A stretch of 64,000 nucleotides of DNA from Cronobacter malonaticus LMG 23826. Lineage in GTDB: Bacteria; Pseudomonadota; Gammaproteobacteria; Enterobacterales; Enterobacteriaceae. Positions within the stretch are counted from its first letter, which is position 1. The number at the start of each line of letters is the position of its first letter. The position numbers and the translations under genes are program-made. The stretch covers positions 372,001 to 436,000 of the forward strand of contig NZ_CP013940.1 in NCBI RefSeq assembly GCF_001277215.2, given 5' to 3'. Positions 21,262 to 31,487 of the stretch are shown here, piece after piece. Below the pieces are notes generated by a model, which searched no databases, was not told the origin of the DNA, and worked only from the letters and a program-made list of their open reading frames with translations.

Positions 21262-22896
21262 ATGCACTGGCAAACCCATACGGTGTTTAACCAGCCCGTC
21301 GCACTCAATAACAGCAATCTGTTTCTTTCCGATACCGCGCTGCGCGAGGCGGTGCTGCGTGAAGGCGCAGGCTGGGACGCTGAACTGCTCGCAAGCATCG
21401 GCCAGCAGCTTGGCACGGCGGAATCACTGGAGTTAGGGCGACTGGCGAACGCCAATCCGCCAGAGCTGTTGCGCTATGACGCGCGCGGCGAGCGTCTTGA
21501 CGATGTGCGCTTTCATCCGGCGTGGCACTTGCTGATGCAGGGGCTGTTCGCTAACCGGGTTCATAATCTGCCGTGGCTTGAGACGGCGCGCGAAGGCGCG
21601 CTGGTCGCCCGTGCGGCGCGGTTCATTCTGCATGCTCAGGTGGAAGCGGGCACGCTGTGTCCGATTACCATGACGTTCGCCGCGACACCGCTGTTACAGA
21701 CCCACCTGCCGCCGCTGTTCGCCGACTGGCAGACTCCGCTGGCAAGCGATCGCTACGATTCCCACCTGCTGCCCGGCGCGCAAAAACGCGGGCTGCTCAT
21801 CGGCATGGGCATGACGGAAAAACAGGGCGGATCTGATGTGCTCAGTAACACCACCCGCGCGGAACCCGTAGCAGGGCGCGGCCCCGGCGAGGCGTACCGG
21901 CTGGTGGGCCATAAATGGTTTTTCTCGGTGCCACAAAGCGACGCGCATCTGGTACTCGCACAGACAAAAGGCGGTCTTTCGTGTTTCTTCGTGCCGCGCT
22001 TTCTGCCGGACGGCCAGCGCAACGCGGTGCGCCTTGAGCGTCTGAAAGATAAACTCGGCAACCGCTCCAACGCCAGCAGCGAGGCGGAGTTTCTTGACGC
22101 GCTCGGCTGGCTGCTGGGTGAAGAGGGCGAAGGCGTGCGCCAGATCCTCCGTATGGGCGGCATGACGCGTTTTGACTGCGCGCTCGGCAGCCACGGGCTG
22201 ATGCGCCGCGCGCTGGCAGTAGCGCTCTATCACACGCATCAGCGTCAGGCGTTCGGCAAGAATCTTATCGATCAGCCGCTGATGCGTCAGGTGCTCGGGC
22301 GTATGGCGCTGGAGCTGGAAGGGCAGACCGCGCTGCTGTTTCGTCTGGCGCGCGCCTGGGAGCAGCGCGAATCGCCGCATGAAGTGGCGTTTGCCCGCCT
22401 CTTTACGCCTGCTGCGAAATATGGCGTCTGCAAGCGCGGCATTCCGTTTGTGGCGGAGGCGATGGAAGCGCTCGGCGGCATCGGGTATTGCGAAGAGAGC
22501 GAGCTGCCCCGGCTTTATCGTGAAATGCCGGTCAACAGTATCTGGGAAGGCTCTGGCAACATTATGTGCCTCGACGTATTGCGCGTGCTGACGCGCCAGC
22601 CGGGCGTGCTGGAGATGTTAAGCGATGAGTTTGACGCGGTAAAAGGGCAGGACAGGCATTTCGATCGCGCCTGGCGACAGCTCGCCGGGCAGTTGCACAG
22701 GCCCGCTGAAGCGGCCGGACGCGCCATTACCACCCAGCTCTTTTTACTGGCGAGTGGCGCTCAGGTGTTGCGCTCGCTGACGCCGCCGCTGGCGCAGGCC
22801 TGGTGTCGGATGATGCTGGATACCCGTGGCGACAGCCCGCTACCGGAGCCGGTGCTGGCGCAGGCGCTACTGCGCGCCACGGGTGGGGCGGGCTGA
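21262..22896 (+). CDS. aidB: AidB, acyl-CoA-dehydrogenase-family protein of the adaptive response
   Basis: In E. coli AidB is induced by Ada after alkylation damage, binds FAD and DNA, and is thought to protect DNA. This copy has 544 aa with flavin-domain motifs GMGMTEKQGGSD, HKWFFSVPQSDAH, FGKNLIDQPLMR and EALGGIGYCEESELPRLYR. The RBS is AAGGAGAGG. I see no clear Ada box upstream. Its stop codon at 22894-22896 directly touches the stop of the convergent chemoreceptor gene. Confidence 0.95.
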   Translation: MHWQTHTVFNQPVALNNSNLFLSDTALREAVLREGAGWDAELLASIGQQLGTAESLELGRLANANPPELLRYDARGERLDDVRFHPAWHLLMQGLFANRVHNLPWLETAREGALVARAARFILHAQVEAGTLCPITMTFAATPLLQTHLPPLFADWQTPLASDRYDSHLLPGAQKRGLLIGMGMTEKQGGSDVLSNTTRAEPVAGRGPGEAYRLVGHKWFFSVPQSDAHLVLAQTKGGLSCFFVPRFLPDGQRNAVRLERLKDKLGNRSNASSEAEFLDALGWLLGEEGEGVRQILRMGGMTRFDCALGSHGLMRRALAVALYHTHQRQAFGKNLIDQPLMRQVLGRMALELEGQTALLFRLARAWEQRESPHEVAFARLFTPAAKYGVCKRGIPFVAEAMEALGGIGYCEESELPRLYREMPVNSIWEGSGNIMCLDVLRVLTRQPGVLEMLSDEFDAVKGQDRHFDRAWRQLAGQLHRPAEAAGRAITTQLFLLASGAQVLRSLTPPLAQAWCRMMLDTRGDSPLPEPVLAQALLRATGGAG

Positions 22897-24828
22897 TTAC
22901 GCCTTCAGGCGGAACAGGCTTACCAGTTCGTTCAGGTGGTTGCCTTTCTCGCGCAGTACCTGCGCGGTCTGCTCGCTGCGCGTCACGCGCTCAGCGTTGA
23001 TGTGGGTGGCTTCGCCAATCTGGTGCATGGCGATATTCACCTGGCCAATACCGGCAGACTGCTCGTGCGAGGCGTGGTTAATTTCCGTCACCAGTTGGTT
23101 GATCTGACCGATACGGCTGATGATCGCTTCCATCGCGTTGCGCGTCTGTTCGGAGAGCGCGTGGCCCTCGCTGACTTTCGCCAGCGTGTCGCTGATAAGC
23201 TGTTCTATCTCTTTCACCGCGTTGGCGCTGCGCGCCGCCAGTGCGCGAACTTCCTGCGCCACGACCGCGAAACCTTTGCCATGCTCGCCCGCGCGCGCCG
23301 CTTCCACGGCGGCGTTCAGCGCCAGGATGTTGGTCTGGAAGGCGATAGACTCGATCACATGCGTGATATCCGCGATGCGCTGCGAAGCGCTGCGAATATC
23401 GTTCATGGTGGTCACTGCGTTGCTGACCGTTTCGCCGCCGTGCTGAACGGCGTCGGACGCCTCTTTCACCAGGCTCTGGGTCTGCTCCATATTCGCGGCG
23501 TTTTGCGACACGGTGGCCGCCAGCTGTTCCATGCTCGCGGAGGTTTCCTCCACGCTGCTCGCCTGTTTGTTGATCTGCTCGCTGATCTCGCCGCTGTCGG
23601 ACGCCAGCGCGCGGGTGCCGTGGCTGATATCGCCTGCGGCGTCGCGCACCTGGGTCACTATCTGCTGCAGGCCGTTGCCGATGCCATTGATGGCGTCGAT
23701 AAGCTGGCCGACCTCATCCTGGCGGCGTGTGTCGATGGTTTCGCGCAGATCGCCTGCGGCGTACTGGCGTGCAAGCGTGATGACGTTACGCAGCGGCGCG
23801 GTAAGCCAGCGGCGAACGGTCCAGACAAACGCGGCGGCAAACAGCAGCGAGGCGATAATGCCTGCGGCAAGGAACTGATTGCGCATGCTCGTTACGCCGC
23901 TCAGCAGCGTCGCTTTATCCACTTCGCCGACAATCGCCCAGTTCCAGCCCGGCAGTTGTGTGAAGCTCAGCAGGGCAGTGCGACCATCTTCTTTTTCCAT
24001 CTCCAGCGTGCCCTGTGGCTCGCTCAGCACCGGTTTTAAGACAGCGTCCGGCCATGACGGGCGTTTGCCTTCATCGCTCGAATGGAAAAGGAACTGGCCG
24101 TAGGTTTTGCCCGGCGCGCGGTTAATGACATAAAAATGTCCGCTTTCGCCCAGACGGCGATTAAGGATTTTATTGCGCATCACCTGCCAGGAGTTGGTGA
24201 TATCCACCCCGACAAACAGAATCGCGATCACCTTGCCGCTGGCGTCTTTCACCGGTTCGTACTGGGTGATGTAGCGTTTGCCGAACAGCAGCGCCAGGCC
24301 GCGGTAAGTTTCGCCTTTCATGACCGGCGCGAACGCCGGACTTGCGGTATCGAGCTGAGTGCCGATAGCGCGGCTGCCATCTTCTTTACGCAGCGAGGTC
24401 GCCACGCGCACGAAGTTATCGCCGCTTCGGACAAACAGCGTGGCGATAGCGCCGGTGCGCGTCAGGAAATCATCGGGCAATGCGTTATTTTCATGCAGGG
24501 ACGTTTCGCCACCCTTGAGCATCGGCACGCTGATGCCGTTGATGCTTTGCATCTGGCTTTCGTCACGGCTGATGGGTTGCGGAATAAAGCTGTTGAAGAG
24601 TTTGGTAAAGCTTGCCACCTCTTCATTAAGGCTGCTGTCGAACATCTGAGCCATATCCACCACGCTTGTGGTCTGGTTATGCAGATCTTCAAGCGCCAGC
24701 GCTTCCAGCTGTTCGCTGGCTTTGTGACTTAATGCAAACGTGAACAGTAAAAAAAGGGCCGCGACCGCGACGCCTGTGAGGAAAGAGAGCTTTGCGCCCA
24801 GTCCCCAGCGTTGAAATGAGAGTGTCAT
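22897..24828 (-). CDS. Methyl-accepting chemotaxis protein with Cache sensor domain
   Basis: A transmembrane chemoreceptor of 643 aa from the ATG at 24828; a TTG seven codons upstream overlaps a palindrome and is less likely. TM1 (about 12-32) is followed by a large periplasmic Cache_3-Cache_2 type sensor ([21 protein letters not shown]...[24 protein letters not shown]). Then come TM2 (about 280-300), HAMP and the signalling domain with the tip [19 protein letters not shown]. It ends SLFRLKA without an NWETF tail. The gene is not at this place in E. coli. A sigma-28 promoter lies upstream. Confidence 0.92.
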   Translation of the reverse strand: MTLSFQRWGLGAKLSFLTGVAVAALFLLFTFALSHKASEQLEALALEDLHNQTTSVVDMAQMFDSSLNEEVASFTKLFNSFIPQPISRDESQMQSINGISVPMLKGGETSLHENNALPDDFLTRTGAIATLFVRSGDNFVRVATSLRKEDGSRAIGTQLDTASPAFAPVMKGETYRGLALLFGKRYITQYEPVKDASGKVIAILFVGVDITNSWQVMRNKILNRRLGESGHFYVINRAPGKTYGQFLFHSSDEGKRPSWPDAVLKPVLSEPQGTLEMEKEDGRTALLSFTQLPGWNWAIVGEVDKATLLSGVTSMRNQFLAAGIIASLLFAAAFVWTVRRWLTAPLRNVITLARQYAAGDLRETIDTRRQDEVGQLIDAINGIGNGLQQIVTQVRDAAGDISHGTRALASDSGEISEQINKQASSVEETSASMEQLAATVSQNAANMEQTQSLVKEASDAVQHGGETVSNAVTTMNDIRSASQRIADITHVIESIAFQTNILALNAAVEAARAGEHGKGFAVVAQEVRALAARSANAVKEIEQLISDTLAKVSEGHALSEQTRNAMEAIISRIGQINQLVTEINHASHEQSAGIGQVNIAMHQIGEATHINAERVTRSEQTAQVLREKGNHLNELVSLFRLKA

Positions 24829-24842
24829 AAAAGAGCCCAAAA

Positions 24843-24859
24843 GTGCCAATATTTGGCAC
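24843..24859 (-). repeat. 17-bp perfect palindrome at the chemoreceptor transcription start
   Basis: The arms GTGCCAA and TTGGCAC flank TAT. It lies between the sigma-28 -10 element (24862-24869) and the ATG at 24828, just where transcription should begin. It could be an operator or an RNA hairpin that affects translation. Confidence 0.6.
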
Positions 24860-24861
24860 CT

Positions 24862-24888
24862 TCAACGGCAGTTGAGCCCTAATATTTA
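24862..24888 (-). promoter_or_regulatory. Sigma-28 (FliA) promoter of the Cache chemoreceptor
   Basis: Read on the minus strand, TAAATATT, 11 nt, then GCCGTTGA. The flagellar class-3 consensus is TAAAGTTT-N11-GCCGATAA, so each half matches six of eight and the spacing is exact. Confidence 0.8.
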
Positions 24889-24975
24889 GTGGGTAAATGT
24901 AACTATTTGTTTCAATCTATTTTGATTTGGATCATGGCAAGGCTAAATAAAAGCCAGAATTTAGCTAAAGAACGT

Positions 24976-25251
24976 TCAACTATAGATAATTGCCTGTACG
25001 TGCCAGTTATCAGGCCGCTGATTTTCATGCATCTGAATAATTCGATAATACGCCGCGCCCTGTTCGTCCGCTTTATAGGCGATGACTTTTTCAATCTCCT
25101 GCGGCGTGCCGGAAATATCGTTTACCGAAATGACGCCAATTTCATTTAAGCCCGTCACTCTGTCAGCATTCACTTCTTCGGCAGACTGCGCAGAAGTGGA
25201 AATCAGACCCGCCGATAACAACAGCGACGTTAAAGCCAGCGATCGTTTCAT
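24976..25251 (-). CDS. yjfN: DUF1471 periplasmic protein YjfN
   Basis: A small secreted protein of 91 aa, the E. coli YjfN length, with a signal peptide (MKRSLALTSLLLSAGLISTSAQS-A). The mature part carries the DUF1471 signature: TGLNEIGVISVNDISG, then KADEQGAAYYRI and PDNWHVQAI. E. coli YjfN has been reported to bind and activate the protease DegP through its hydrophobic C-terminal residue; this copy ends in IIYS. The RBS is GGGAGC. It is transcribed away from yjfP, downstream of bsmA. Confidence 0.88.
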   Translation of the reverse strand: MKRSLALTSLLLSAGLISTSAQSAEEVNADRVTGLNEIGVISVNDISGTPQEIEKVIAYKADEQGAAYYRIIQMHENQRPDNWHVQAIIYS

Positions 25252-25386
25252 TGTCAGCTCCCTTACACCTTTTCGATAGATGCAGCGCGCCGGTTCCGGG
25301 CGCAGTCCGAAAGTTATTGTGCAGCAGGTACGATCAATGCACGCAAAGGCAGTGTAAATTTCGCTAAATAAAACGACGGCTTACGC

Positions 25387-25695
25387 TTACTTTCGGTACA
25401 GAATCGCCCGGGCGTGCCAGCGGCCAGGCAGCAGAGAGTCATCATTGGAGATGACCTGATAGTAATCTGCGCCTGCGGCGCCTGCCTGTGCGGCGATATC
25501 GCGCAGCGCGTCATCCGGTGACCCATACTGTAGCGTCGTGACGGTGCCCATTTTGACCAGACCCTGCGTCTGATAGCGCTGGATCTCCTGCGGATGATCC
25601 GCCACCGGCGGCGCAGGCTGCGGCGTGCCTTCAAGGGCGCTACAGGCGGTCAGTGTCGCCACCATCAATAAAGGGATGAGCCGTCGCATATGCAT
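25387..25695 (-). CDS. bsmA: Biofilm and peroxide-stress lipoprotein BsmA (DUF1471)
   Basis: A 102-aa lipoprotein candidate. The lipobox LTAC is followed by SALEGTPQPAPPVADHPQEI, nearly the E. coli BsmA (YjfO) sequence. A DUF1471 domain follows (QGLVKMGTVTT...DALRDIAAQAGAAGADYYQV...RWHARAILYRK). The ATG at 25695 is favoured because TGAGG sits at a good distance; an ATG two codons in is the alternative. E. coli bsmA affects biofilm formation and stress resistance. Confidence 0.88.
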   Translation of the reverse strand: MHMRRLIPLLMVATLTACSALEGTPQPAPPVADHPQEIQRYQTQGLVKMGTVTTLQYGSPDDALRDIAAQAGAAGADYYQVISNDDSLLPGRWHARAILYRK

Positions 25696-25897
25696 TCTCG
25701 TTACCTCAGGGATTAATTGTAGTAAGTGTAAGGGAATAGGCGCTCGCTATATCCCGGTTCTGCCGACGAAGACGCGCTTTTGGCCCTGAAAAATCGTAAA
25801 AGCGTAATCTGGCTCGCAACACGATAAAAATCCATGCGTTGCGCGGGTTTTTGGCATCATGCCGTTTGTGCCTAAAGACGTTTTGCAGGAGATAAGT

Positions 25898-26626
25898 ATG
25901 ATCGAAATTTCGACCCGGCGTTTTGCAGGGATTGAGGCGCTGCACGCGGTGCCTGCGGGAAGCTGCGATAACGCACTGCCAACGGTGCTGTTTTATCACG
26001 GCTTTACCTCATCAAAAACGGTCTACAGCTATTTCGCCGTCGCGCTGGCGCAGGCCGGGTTTCGCGTGATCATGCCGGATGCGCCTGACCATGGCGCGCG
26101 TTTTAGCGGCGATGCGCAACGGCGGATGACGCAGTTCTGGCAAATTCTTCACGAGACGCTGACGGAATACCCGGCGCTGCGCGAGGCGATTCTCAGCGAA
26201 GGGCTGGTGGCAGACGGCAGGCTCGCCGTGGGCGGCGCGTCGATGGGCGGCATGACCGCACTTGGCATAATGGCACAGCATCCGGAAGTAAAATGCGTCG
26301 CGAGCCTGATGGGCTCCGGCTGGTTTAGCTCGCTCTCACAGACGCTTTTTCCGCCGCAGGCCGCCGAGGCTGACGCGGTGAGAGCCGCGCTGGCACCCTG
26401 GGACGCAAGCGTGCGCCTGTCATTTCTTTCGGATCGCCCGCTGTTTTTATGGCATGGCGAAGAGGATGACGTCGTGCCGGCGGCGCAGAGCCTGCGTTTA
26501 GCCGACGCGCTGCGCGAACGGGCGCTTGATAACAATCTCACCTGCCAGTGGCAGCCGGGCGTGAAGCACCGCATTACGCCCGAGGCGCTGGACGCGACGG
26601 TCGCATTTTTCCGCCGCTCTCTTTGA
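25898..26626 (+). CDS. yjfP: YjfP family alpha/beta-hydrolase (esterase)
   Basis: A carboxylesterase-like cytoplasmic protein of 242 aa, starting MIEISTRRFAG after AGGAGA; upstream in-frame codons from 25859 are rejected. It shows FYHGFTSSK, the nucleophile elbow GGASMGG (catalytic Ser), DRPLFLWHGEEDDVVPA (catalytic Asp) and PGVKHRITPEAL (catalytic His). E. coli YjfP hydrolyses short acyl esters. The ula genes that follow yjfP in E. coli are absent here. Confidence 0.92.
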   Translation: MIEISTRRFAGIEALHAVPAGSCDNALPTVLFYHGFTSSKTVYSYFAVALAQAGFRVIMPDAPDHGARFSGDAQRRMTQFWQILHETLTEYPALREAILSEGLVADGRLAVGGASMGGMTALGIMAQHPEVKCVASLMGSGWFSSLSQTLFPPQAAEADAVRAALAPWDASVRLSFLSDRPLFLWHGEEDDVVPAAQSLRLADALRERALDNNLTCQWQPGVKHRITPEALDATVAFFRRSL

Positions 26627-26658
26627 AAGCTGCGCAAACCGGGATTGCGGCTTTTTTT
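26627..26658 (+). terminator. Probable terminator of yjfP
   Basis: AAGC-(TG bulge)-CGCAA pairs with TTGCG-GCTT and is followed by a run of T. It starts directly after the stop codon. Confidence 0.7.
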
Positions 26659-26668
26659 ACCAGCGGCC

Positions 26669-26697
26669 TTGTGTTTGTCATGGTCCGCCATTAGAAT
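26669..26697 (+). promoter_or_regulatory. Promoter of the rpsF operon
   Basis: TTGTGT (26669-26674) and TAGAAT (26692-26697) are separated by 17 nt. A GC-rich discriminator GACGCGTC follows, as at growth-rate-controlled promoters. Confidence 0.65.
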
Positions 26698-26712
26698 GAC
26701 GCGTCAATTTTT

Positions 26713-26757
26713 CAGCCGCCCTTTAATCACGTTCCTTGCCTCCCCGGGCCGCGGCTG
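26713..26757 (+). promoter_or_regulatory. Structured leader of the rpsF mRNA
   Basis: CAGCCGC (26713-26719) pairs with GCGGCTG (26751-26757) around a 31-nt internal part that contains further CCG triplets. In many bacteria S6:S18 binds a CCG-containing bulge in this leader to repress its own operon. Matching to that motif is an inference from position and pairing only. Confidence 0.5.
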
Positions 26758-26779
26758 ACCCAGACAGGAGGCTGAATAA

Positions 26780-27193
<414 letters not shown>

Positions 27194-27198
27194 TTCTG

Positions 27199-27745
<547 letters not shown>

Positions 27746-27774
27746 TCGGTCACGGTCCATTAATACGACTTTGA

Positions 27775-28236
<462 letters not shown>

Positions 28237-28260
28237 GTTTTTACTCAACTACACGTAAAG

Positions 28261-28285
28261 ACGCCGGCCTTGTGCCGGCGTTTTG
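28261..28285 (+). terminator. Rho-independent terminator of the rpsF-rplI operon
   Basis: The 8-bp stem ACGCCGGC / GCCGGCGT has loop CTTGT and is followed by TTT. Confidence 0.88.
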
Positions 28286-28308
28286 CTTTTCTGACGCGCT
28301 GAAAAGTC

Positions 28309-28887
28309 TCAGCGCACGCGTAGGAAACTGCCGTCCGGCTGGCGGGTAAACAACACCTGCTGGTTATCGCCGGTATCAATGGTCAGTGCCGTCACCACGC
28401 CGCTGGCGTTCTGACGAACCTGCACCATCTGCCCCTGCTGGAGATTACTGAGCGGCTTGCCGTCGCCTTCCACTTTCGCCATCGCGTACACATCTTCAGG
28501 CGGTAGTCCGTGATCGCGGAACAGCTGCGCCAGCGTTTTGCCGGATTCGACGCGATAAGTGCGCCACTGCTGCTCGATATCATTATTCTGGAACGGCTGC
28601 ACCGGCGCGCTGGACGCAGGTTGCTGGACGTTCGCCTCCGGCGTTTCCACAGGCGCTACCGCCTGCGGCTGTACGGGGGCTTCTGGCGTACGGTTGAAGT
28701 CGAGCTGCGCGTCGCGGCGCTGCGGCGCTTCCGGCTCGTTGGAAGAAGGCCATAAAAAGCACAGCGCGATGACGACCGCGCAAAGAATAATGCCGCGTCG
28801 GTGCGCAGGCGGTAGCGGGTCCATCAGCCGGATGCGGTCCGGGGCGTGCCATACCTGCGCCAGCAGCGGTTTAATTCGTCCAGGCAT
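28309..28887 (-). CDS. ytfB: OapA-family cell-division-associated protein YtfB
   Basis: A single-pass membrane protein of 192 aa. A cytoplasmic N-terminus (MPGRIKPLLAQVWHAPDRI) precedes a TM segment (about 34-50), a Pro/Gln-rich periplasmic linker and a C-terminal LysM-like OapA domain (YRVESGKTLAQLFRDHGLPPEDVYAMAKVEG). E. coli YtfB binds glycans and influences septation and adhesion. It is about 20 residues shorter than the E. coli form, in the linker. The RBS GAGGAGAAG precedes the ATG. Confidence 0.92.
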   Translation of the reverse strand: MPGRIKPLLAQVWHAPDRIRLMDPLPPAHRRGIILCAVVIALCFLWPSSNEPEAPQRRDAQLDFNRTPEAPVQPQAVAPVETPEANVQQPASSAPVQPFQNNDIEQQWRTYRVESGKTLAQLFRDHGLPPEDVYAMAKVEGDGKPLSNLQQGQMVQVRQNASGVVTALTIDTGDNQQVLFTRQPDGSFLRVR

Positions 28888-29088
28888 GTCTTCTCCTCAT
28901 TCACTCAAACGCTTCGCCGCGCCAGTGTACCATTATAGCGTTCTAACTGGTTGATGCCGGTAGTAAAGCGCGCATTCGTGAGCGCGCTGACATCCCTGAC
29001 CTTATCACCTTGCCGGAGGATTATTTTACCCGACGTGGCGCTGCTGTTATGCTGCCCGCTAATTTTCCCATTGAGAAAGGATAACCCC

Positions 29089-29709
29089 ATGACAACCCCT
29101 TCTTTTGACACCATCGAAGCGCAGGCAAGCTACGGCATTGGCTTACAGGTCGGACAGCAACTGCGCGAGTCGGGCTTACAGGGTCTGCTGCCGGAAGCGC
29201 TGGTGGCGGGGCTGCGTGACGCGCTGGAAGGCAACCAGCCAGCCGTTCCTGTTGACGTAGTGCACCGCGCGCTGCGTGAAATCCACGAGCGCGCCGACGC
29301 CGTGCGCCGTGAGCGCCAGCAGGAGATGGCGGTAGAAGGCCAGAAATATCTGGATGAAAACCGCGAGCGCGAAGGGGTGAACAGCACCGAATCCGGCCTG
29401 CAATTCCGCGTGCTGACCCAGGGTGATGGCCCGATCCCGTCCCGTAAAGATCGCGTACGCGTGCACTACACCGGCAAGCTTATCGACGGCACCGTGTTTG
29501 ACAGCTCCGTCGCACGCGGCGAACCGGCGGAATTCCCGGTGAGCGGCGTGATCGCAGGCTGGATCGAAGCGCTGACCCTGATGCCGGTCGGCTCCAAATG
29601 GGAACTGACCATTCCGCACAACCTGGCCTACGGCGAGCGCGGCGCGGGCGCGTCTATTCCGCCGTTCAGCACGCTGGTCTTTGAAGTCGAACTGCTGGAA
29701 ATCCTGTAA
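29089..29709 (+). CDS. fklB: FKBP-type peptidyl-prolyl isomerase FklB (FKBP22)
   Basis: A PPIase that dimerises through its helical N-terminus. It has 206 aa, the E. coli length, starting [18 protein letters not shown]. The N-terminal dimerisation region runs to about residue 95, followed by the FKBP domain with [38 protein letters not shown] and [22 protein letters not shown]. No signal peptide is visible. Upstream in-frame codons from 28951 lack an RBS; GAGAAAGGATAA sits before the chosen ATG. Confidence 0.95.
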   Translation: MTTPSFDTIEAQASYGIGLQVGQQLRESGLQGLLPEALVAGLRDALEGNQPAVPVDVVHRALREIHERADAVRRERQQEMAVEGQKYLDENREREGVNSTESGLQFRVLTQGDGPIPSRKDRVRVHYTGKLIDGTVFDSSVARGEPAEFPVSGVIAGWIEALTLMPVGSKWELTIPHNLAYGERGAGASIPPFSTLVFEVELLEIL

Positions 29710-29719
29710 GACTTTTCAT

Positions 29720-29746
29720 TTCCCCGCTGTGGCGGGGAATTGTTTT
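29720..29746 (+). terminator. Rho-independent terminator of fklB
   Basis: The stem TTCCCCGC / GCGGGGAA with loop TGTG is followed by TTGTTTT. Confidence 0.88.
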
Positions 29747-29969
29747 CCCGTAAGCGAAATAGCGCGATTTTATTTTGATAATAAGCGGATTGCGGGTATT
29801 TTTGTGATGCATTTCGCGAAGTGAAAGTGATTTGCCACCCATTTTAAACATAAAATTAACATTATATTTAAATCTTAGTATTCAACCCTCCGATTCTTAC
29901 CTAATATCGATGATGTTTTCGCCATGGACATCGTCATTTCAACACGTAAATAGAGGCCAGCAGAGCCTC

Positions 29970-29977
29970 CACAACAC
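29970..29977 (+). promoter_or_regulatory. Candidate GcvB sRNA target site in the cycA leader
   Basis: CACAACAC matches the CA-rich motif CACAACAY that the R1 seed of GcvB recognises. It lies 22 nt before the cycA ATG. GcvB represses cycA in E. coli, so position and target agree. gcvB itself is not in this window. Confidence 0.65.
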
Positions 29978-29998
29978 AGACAGGTACAGGAAACGAAC

Positions 29999-31411
29999 AT
30001 GTCAGAACAGATCAAAGTGGCTGATGCTGCTGAGGCGCCGGCTGAGCAGTCGCTACGGCGCAATCTAACCAATCGTCATATCCAGCTAATCGCTATCGGC
30101 GGCGCTATCGGCACCGGGTTATTTATGGGTTCCGGCAAAACCATTAGCCTCGCCGGCCCGTCGATTATTTTCGTCTATATGATCATCGGCTTTATGCTCT
30201 TTTTCGTCATGCGGGCGATGGGCGAGCTGCTGCTTTCTAATCTCGAATATAAATCGTTCAGCGATTTCGCCGCCGATTTACTCGGCCCCTGGGCGGGGTA
30301 TTTTACCGGCTGGACGTACTGGTTCTGTTGGGTCGTCACCGGCATGGCGGACGTGGTGGCCATTACCGCCTATGCGCAATTCTGGTTCCCCGGGCTTTCG
30401 GACTGGGTCGCGTCGCTGGCAGTCGTCGTGCTGCTGCTCTCCCTTAACCTCGCCACGGTGAAAATGTTTGGTGAGATGGAGTTCTGGTTCGCGATGATCA
30501 AAATCGTCGCCATCGTCGGGCTTATCGTGGTCGGGCTGGTGATGGTGCTGATGCACTTTAAATCGCCGACCGGCGTTGAAGCGTCCTTTACGCACCTGTG
30601 GAATGAGGGCGGCTGGTTCCCGAAAGGGCTGAGCGGGTTCTTCGCGGGCTTCCAGATTGCGGTTTTCGCGTTTGTGGGGATTGAGCTGGTGGGCACCACC
30701 GCCGCCGAAACCAAAGATCCGGAGAAATCACTGCCGCGCGCGATTAACTCGATTCCGGTTCGTATCATTATGTTCTACGTCTTCGCGCTGATTATTATTA
30801 TGTCCGTGACGCCGTGGAGTTCAGTGGTGCCGACAAAGAGCCCGTTCGTGGAGCTGTTTGTGCTGGTGGGGCTGCCGGCGGCGGCGAGCCTGATTAACTT
30901 CGTGGTACTGACTTCTGCGGCCTCTTCGGCCAACAGCGGCGTCTTCTCCACCAGCCGTATGCTCTACGGTCTGGCGCAGGACGGCGTGGCGCCGAAAGCG
31001 TTCGCCAAACTCTCTAAACGCGCCGTACCGGCGAAAGGGCTGACCTTCTCCTGCATCTGCCTGCTGGGCGGTGTGGTGATGCTCTATATCAACCCGAACG
31101 TCATCACCGCGTTTACGATGATCACCACCGTGTCGGCGATCCTGTTTATGTTCGTCTGGACCATCATCCTGTGCTCTTATCTGGTGTACCGTAAGCAGCG
31201 CCCGCAACTGCATGAAAAATCGATCTACAAAATGCCGCTCGGTAAGCTGATGTGCTGGGTCTGCATGGCGTTCTTCGTGTTTGTCATCGCGCTGCTGACG
31301 CTGGAAGACGACACCCGCCAGGCGCTGATGGTGACGCCGCTGTGGTTTGTGGTGCTGGGCGTGTGCTGGTTGTTTATCGGCAAGAAACGTCTGGCGAACT
31401 TCCGCCGCTAA
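29999..31411 (+). CDS. cycA: D-serine / D-alanine / glycine : H+ symporter CycA
   Basis: An inner-membrane amino-acid transporter of the APC superfamily, also the uptake route for D-cycloserine. The 470-aa protein equals the E. coli length, with about 12 TM helices. The APC signature GGAIGTGLFMGSGKTIS (about 35-50) and FVGIELVGTTAAETKDPEKSLPRAIN are visible. The 259-nt region between the fklB terminator and the start is AT-rich and should hold the promoter. Confidence 0.97.
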   Translation: MSEQIKVADAAEAPAEQSLRRNLTNRHIQLIAIGGAIGTGLFMGSGKTISLAGPSIIFVYMIIGFMLFFVMRAMGELLLSNLEYKSFSDFAADLLGPWAGYFTGWTYWFCWVVTGMADVVAITAYAQFWFPGLSDWVASLAVVVLLLSLNLATVKMFGEMEFWFAMIKIVAIVGLIVVGLVMVLMHFKSPTGVEASFTHLWNEGGWFPKGLSGFFAGFQIAVFAFVGIELVGTTAAETKDPEKSLPRAINSIPVRIIMFYVFALIIIMSVTPWSSVVPTKSPFVELFVLVGLPAAASLINFVVLTSAASSANSGVFSTSRMLYGLAQDGVAPKAFAKLSKRAVPAKGLTFSCICLLGGVVMLYINPNVITAFTMITTVSAILFMFVWTIILCSYLVYRKQRPQLHEKSIYKMPLGKLMCWVCMAFFVFVIALLTLEDDTRQALMVTPLWFVVLGVCWLFIGKKRLANFRR

Positions 31412-31422
31412 GCCATAAAAAA

Positions 31423-31441
31423 GGGCCCACGTATCGGGCCC
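31423..31441 (-). terminator. Terminator after ytfE (minus strand)
   Basis: GGGCCC-ACGTATC-GGGCCC forms a 6-bp stem. Read on the minus strand it is followed by TTTTTTAT. It lies 39 nt beyond the ytfE stop. Confidence 0.7.
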
Positions 31442-31458
31442 AAAAGGTCAAGTTACTG

Positions 31459-31487
31459 AGGCGCTCGACAGGGCGCCTTTTATTTTT
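31459..31487 (+). terminator. Terminator of cycA (plus strand)
   Basis: The stem AGGCGC / GCGCCT is followed by TTTATTTTT. Its T-run overlaps the stop codon of the convergent ytfE. Confidence 0.75.

Noticed and set aside
22936-24039. A 367-codon plus-strand frame opposite the Cache chemoreceptor
   Set aside because: The minus-strand protein has clear TM, HAMP and signalling domains in this interval; the opposite frame is low-complexity.
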